This document shows, piece by piece, positions 61,450 to 64,000 of a stretch of 64,000 nucleotides of DNA. Below the pieces are notes generated by a model, which was not told where the DNA came from, ran no database searches, and saw nothing but the letters and a program-made list of their open reading frames with translations. The stretch covers positions 1-64,000 of the forward strand of contig CAIYUN010000057.1 in the NCBI GenBank assembly GCA_903929355.1, in the 5' to 3' direction. Numbering within the stretch: position 1 is the first letter of the stretch; every line of letters starts with the position of its first letter. The translations under genes were made by a program, and so were the position numbers. This DNA is from an uncultured Opitutaceae bacterium (GTDB lineage: Bacteria; Verrucomicrobiota; Verrucomicrobiia; Opitutales; Opitutaceae).

Positions 61450-61836
61450 TCAAACCGCGCGTGGCGGTGGCAGCGGGGGCGCGGCGCGTGACGCGCCCGG
61501 TGTTATCCCTCCATTCTCCAACCAGGGGAATGAGACCTGAACCGGAGCCAGCATCATCGGCGCCGGCTGAAACACGATCAGGATCTTGCCCTCGACGCCA
61601 CCGCTGGGCACGCCGCTGTTGCCCGACTGCTCCTGTTTGGCCGCGGCCACGGCCCGGCACACGGGGCAAAGGGTGTCCGGTGAGAAAGTGCGGGCGACCG
61701 CCTCGGTGAGCGTCATGGTCTGCGCGTTGTCGACCGTCATCCGGCCCCAGGCCAGCGTCTGCAACAAATCCCACTGGCTGCCGGTGGCGAGCAGCCAGGC
61801 AAACAGGACGAGGGAAATTTTCAGTCGGCCAAGCAT
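61450..61836 (-). CDS. Small exported protein with CPVC motif
   Basis: A 128-aa protein starting MLGRLKISLVLFAWLLATG, a signal or anchor segment. A CPVCRAV motif near residue 57 could bind metal, and the C-terminal part is Pro/Gly-rich. It lies between the beta-barrel gene and the divergent peptidase gene, so by context it may belong to the copper/metal set. No family is recognised. ATG 61836 is chosen; the ORF track extends to 62091 through repeat sequence. Confidence 0.6.
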   Translation of the reverse strand: MLGRLKISLVLFAWLLATGSQWDLLQTLAWGRMTVDNAQTMTLTEAVARTFSPDTLCPVCRAVAAAKQEQSGNSGVPSGGVEGKILIVFQPAPMMLAPVQVSFPWLENGGITPGASRAAPPLPPPRAV

Positions 61837-61897
61837 GGACGGAGCCCAAACCCTGGACCTGATTCTCTGGTGATGGCAAGCGCATAGGCAGCGCAGG

Positions 61898-62035
61898 CCG
61901 GAATCTTTAGCCAAAAAAAAGCACAAGAGTCCAAGGTAGGGACGAGGTCCTGCGCCGCGCCTATAGGCGCGCGGATGACAACCGCCGAAGCACCTCGCCC
62001 TTTTGTGCCTCTTTGTGGCCAATCCGGATTGAGGG
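61898..62035. repeat. GCACAAGAGTCCAAGG repeat element, copy 2
   Basis: GCCAAAAAAAAGCACAAGAGTCCAAGGTAGGGACGAGGTCCTGCG is followed by the hairpin CGCGCCTATAGGCGCG. The mirror word CCTCTTTGTGGCC closes it near 62017. It separates the CPVC protein from the peptidase gene. Confidence 0.75.
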
Positions 62036-62129
62036 TTTGTCGCAGGCTGCCTCGGAGCCATGGTCCGGTTTTTGCTGGAAAAACCAGCCATTTGGGTCCA
62101 GCTTGGACCCTCACCACGTTTCCAACACC

Positions 62130-62861
62130 ATGCACGTCTCCCTCCTCCTGGCCGCCTTTGGTCTCTCCGGCTCTTTCCTGCCGCAATGGATGCTCTTCCT
62201 GCTCATCATCCTGATGCTGCCGGTCTCGCTCTACGCGCAATATCGCGTCTCGAGCACCTATAGCAAGAACGCGCAGATCCCCTCCCGCGGTGGCATCACC
62301 GGCCGCGAGGCCGCCGAGGCGGTGATGAAACACGCCGGCATCACCGACGTTGAGATCGTCGAAATCCCCGGGCACCTGACCGACCACTATGATCCGATCA
62401 ACAAGCGGCTCGCCTTGTCTTCGGAAGATTACCACGGCACCAGCCTGGCCGCGCTCGGCGTGGCGGCGCATGAATCCGGCCACGCGATCCAACACCAGGT
62501 TGGCTATGCCATGCTGCACGCGCGCATGGCCCTTGTGCCCGCGACCAACTTCGTCTCGCGGGTGCTGCCGATCCTCTGGTTCGCCAGCTTCTTCCTTGTG
62601 CGGGGGCTCTCGGGCACGATCCTCGACGTGGCGATCCTCTGCTACGCGGTCCTGACCGTGTTCCAATTGGTGACGCTGCCGGTTGAGTTCGACGCCAGCC
62701 GCCGCGCCAAAGTGCAGTTGGTCGAGCTGGGGATCCTCGATCGCGACGAGATGACTGGCGTCAACCAAACGCTCGACGCCGCGGCGCTCACCTATGTCGC
62801 CGCCTTTGTCAGCTCGCTGCTCATGTTGTTGTATTTGCTCAACTCGCGGCGGAACAACTGA
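62130..62861 (+). CDS. YugP-type membrane zinc metallopeptidase
   Basis: A 243-aa membrane protein: N-terminal helix (QWMLFLLIILMLPVSLYA), a soluble segment with the zinc site AAHESGHAIQH near residue 115, and three C-terminal helices (LPILWFASFFLVRGL, LCYAVLTVFQLVTLP, AFVSSLLMLLYLL). This is the pattern of the widespread YugP/DUF-type neutral zinc peptidases of unknown substrate. ATG 62130 is preferred over the ORF start at 62013, whose first 39 residues are repeat-derived. Confidence 0.9.
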   Translation: MHVSLLLAAFGLSGSFLPQWMLFLLIILMLPVSLYAQYRVSSTYSKNAQIPSRGGITGREAAEAVMKHAGITDVEIVEIPGHLTDHYDPINKRLALSSEDYHGTSLAALGVAAHESGHAIQHQVGYAMLHARMALVPATNFVSRVLPILWFASFFLVRGLSGTILDVAILCYAVLTVFQLVTLPVEFDASRRAKVQLVELGILDRDEMTGVNQTLDAAALTYVAAFVSSLLMLLYLLNSRRNN

Positions 62862-62884
62862 GGCGGAGGGGGAAGGCAGAGGCC

Positions 62885-63025
62885 GAAGGCCGGATTTAGG
62901 CCACAAAAAAGCACAAGATTCCAAGGTGAGGATGGGGCCCTGCGTCGCGCCTATAGGCGCGCTGGAGGCTGTCGCCGGAGCCAGAGACATTTTTGTGCTT
63001 CCGGGTGGCCAATCAAGTTTGGGCT
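62885..63025. repeat. GCACAAGATTCCAAGG repeat element, copy 3
   Basis: GGCCACAAAAAAGCACAAGATTCCAAGGTGAGGATGGGGCCCTGCG, then the hairpin CGCGCCTATAGGCGCG. It closes with TTTTTGTGCTTCCGGGTGGCC, the mirror of its left end. It fills the peptidase-aroK gap. Confidence 0.8.
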
Positions 63026-63077
63026 TCGCGTTTTCAGGTTTGGCAAACGCGCCGTGGTCCGGCACCAAGGGGGTGTC

Positions 63078-63635
63078 ATGCCTTCCCCCGACACCAACCT
63101 CTACCTCGTGGGCTTCATGGGCACGGGCAAAACCACCGTGGGCCGGGCCACGGCCATCCGCCTCGGCTTCAAATTTCTCGACAGTGACCACGAGATTGAG
63201 CGGAAACAGGGGCGGACCGTCCCGCAGATCTTCGCGACCGAGGGCGAGACCAGGTTCCGGCAGATGGAGCGCGAATTTGTCGAAGGGGGCCATCCGCCGC
63301 AGCGGCAGGTCGTCGCCTGCGGCGGCGGGCTGGTGCTGGCGCCCGGGATGCTCGAGTTGCTGAAAACCAAAGGGGTGGTCATCTGCCTGCACGCCTCGCC
63401 CGAGACCATCCTGCGCCGCACCCAGCACAACCGCCACCGGCCGCTGCTGGAAGTGCCCGACCCGCTCGCGCGCATCCGCGAGCTTCAGGCGGAGCGCGAG
63501 CCCGTCTACCGGCGGGCGGGCAGTGTGATCCTGACCGACGGCCGGCCGCTGGGCGACCTGGTGCCCCACGTCCTGCGCGCCTACCAGCAGGAGGCGCGCG
63601 AGTTCGCCCGTCTGGCGAAGGCCCATGGCCGCTGA
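63078..63635 (+). CDS. aroK: Shikimate kinase
   Basis: Phosphorylates shikimate in aromatic amino-acid synthesis, 185 aa. Walker A is GFMGTGKTTVGR at residues about 13-24, the DSDHEIE and RFRQMERE motifs bind shikimate, and VVACGGGLVL and RPLLEV are typical. ATG 63078 is preferred over the ORF start at 63054, which lies in repeat DNA. The queG-like gene starts inside its last codons (11-bp overlap). Confidence 0.95.
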   Translation: MPSPDTNLYLVGFMGTGKTTVGRATAIRLGFKFLDSDHEIERKQGRTVPQIFATEGETRFRQMEREFVEGGHPPQRQVVACGGGLVLAPGMLELLKTKGVVICLHASPETILRRTQHNRHRPLLEVPDPLARIRELQAEREPVYRRAGSVILTDGRPLGDLVPHVLRAYQQEAREFARLAKAHGR

Positions 63636-64000
63636 CCGCGAGGCGGTGCGGGTGCGGCTGCACGCGCTCGGCTTTGACGAGGTGCGGTTTGCCCGCGTCG
63701 CCGGGGCGGACGCCGGCGCGGCGGCCTTGCGCGCGTGGCTCGACGCCGGCCGGCAGGCCGACATGGCGTGGATGGAACGCACCGCCGAAAAGCGCGCCGA
63801 CCCCGGACGCGTGCTGCCCGGCGCCCGCACGGTGATCATGCTCGGGGTGAATTACTGGGGGGGCGGCCGGCGGACAGACGCCAGAGGTCAGACGTCAGAG
63901 GTCAGAGGCCCGAAGCCAGACGCTGGAGGAAGGAGGGCAATCGGCGGCCGGGAGGGAGGGGATGGGGACGCAATCCAAATTCAAGATTCCAAAATCGAAA
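63625..64000 (+). CDS. queG: Epoxyqueuosine reductase QueG (5' part), with repeat insertion
   Basis: The N-terminal 83 residues match QueG, which makes queuosine in tRNA: LHALGFDEVRFARV, WLDAGRQADMAWMERTAEKRADP, VLPGARTVIMLGVNYW. The frame then stays open to the window edge, but residues from about 84 on are translations of repeats (RGQTSEVRGPKPDA, QIQDSKIE). The downstream iron-sulfur motifs lie outside the window. Either the loop after VNYW has gained a long in-frame insertion, or the gene is disrupted. Confidence 0.75.
   Translation, partial: MAADREAVRVRLHALGFDEVRFARVAGADAGAAALRAWLDAGRQADMAWMERTAEKRADPGRVLPGARTVIMLGVNYWGGGRRTDARGQTSEVRGPKPDAGGRRAIGGREGGDGDAIQIQDSKIE
63874..64000 (+). repeat. 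Compound repeat block inside queG
   Basis: CAGACGCCAGAGGTCAGACG with TCAGAGGTCAGAGGCCC, then CGAAGCCAGACGCTGGAGG, then CAATCCAAATTCAAGATTCC at the end. All three have intergenic relatives elsewhere in the window (52858, 25885, 37681). The block is not closed at the window edge. Confidence 0.8.

Noticed and set aside
1-64000. tRNA or rRNA genes
   Set aside because: No cloverleaf or rRNA sequence was recognised by eye; a tRNA search program would be needed to exclude one.

Overview
The window is a high-GC bacterial chromosome segment that most resembles Verrucomicrobiota, probably an Opitutaceae-like lineage. This rests on gene content and order: a five-gene locus laid out like Akkermansia Amuc_1102-1098, an exosortase, a YugP-type peptidase, few Shine-Dalgarno sites, and word-like dispersed repeats in many intergenic gaps. 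No 16S gene or database search was available, so taxonomy is an inference. Gene density is that of an ordinary chromosome. I see no phage, integron, CRISPR array, transposase, rRNA or tRNA.

Layout. 0-11 kb: housekeeping enzymes (a divergent adenylosuccinate synthetase, trpF, a DegT-type aminotransferase, cysS, hemB), then a minus-strand NUDIX-pdhA-pdhB-pdhC operon without an E3 gene. 11-18.4 kb: the pilus-like locus on the plus strand (lipid-free secreted protein, PilM-PilN fusion, PilO-like, PilP-like, secretin), closed by a clear Rho-independent terminator. 18.6-25.4 kb: an orphan allophanate hydrolase and the minus-strand HIT-phoH-pgpH-ybeY run. 25.5-32.9 kb: exosortase, kdtA, a minus-strand MlaE-MlaF-MlaD-lipoprotein lipid-transport operon, and a HAD phosphatase. 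33-44 kb: recD2, cysH, a split RibD-like gene, gmd and fcl (GDP-fucose synthesis), tatC, prfB with a programmed frameshift, and an unrecognised protein. 44-52.8 kb: leuS, then a FecR/beta-barrel/Wza-like/Wzc-like polysaccharide export set, then lpxI. 52.9-60.1 kb: an HNH protein, a fused acyltransferase/acyl-ACP synthetase, and a copper operon csoR-copA-SafE-cupredoxin with a promoter/operator. 60.2-64 kb: two small metal-associated envelope proteins, a membrane zinc peptidase, aroK and the start of queG.

Functionally the segment leans towards envelope biology: lipid A core (kdtA, lpxI), GDP-fucose, polysaccharide export, lipid transport, exosortase, TatC and the pilus-like complex.

The most unusual signal is the repeats. 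At least ten lexically different families of short, internally periodic (about 8-11 bp) sequences occur, usually as inverted pairs in intergenic gaps. Copies also sit in frame inside or at the ends of proteins (pdhC, recD2, queG, the 42.5-kb gene, HIT, PgpH). One gap holds a pair of 25-nt GTAG-headed hairpins of identical geometry, which matches the REP/BIME architecture.
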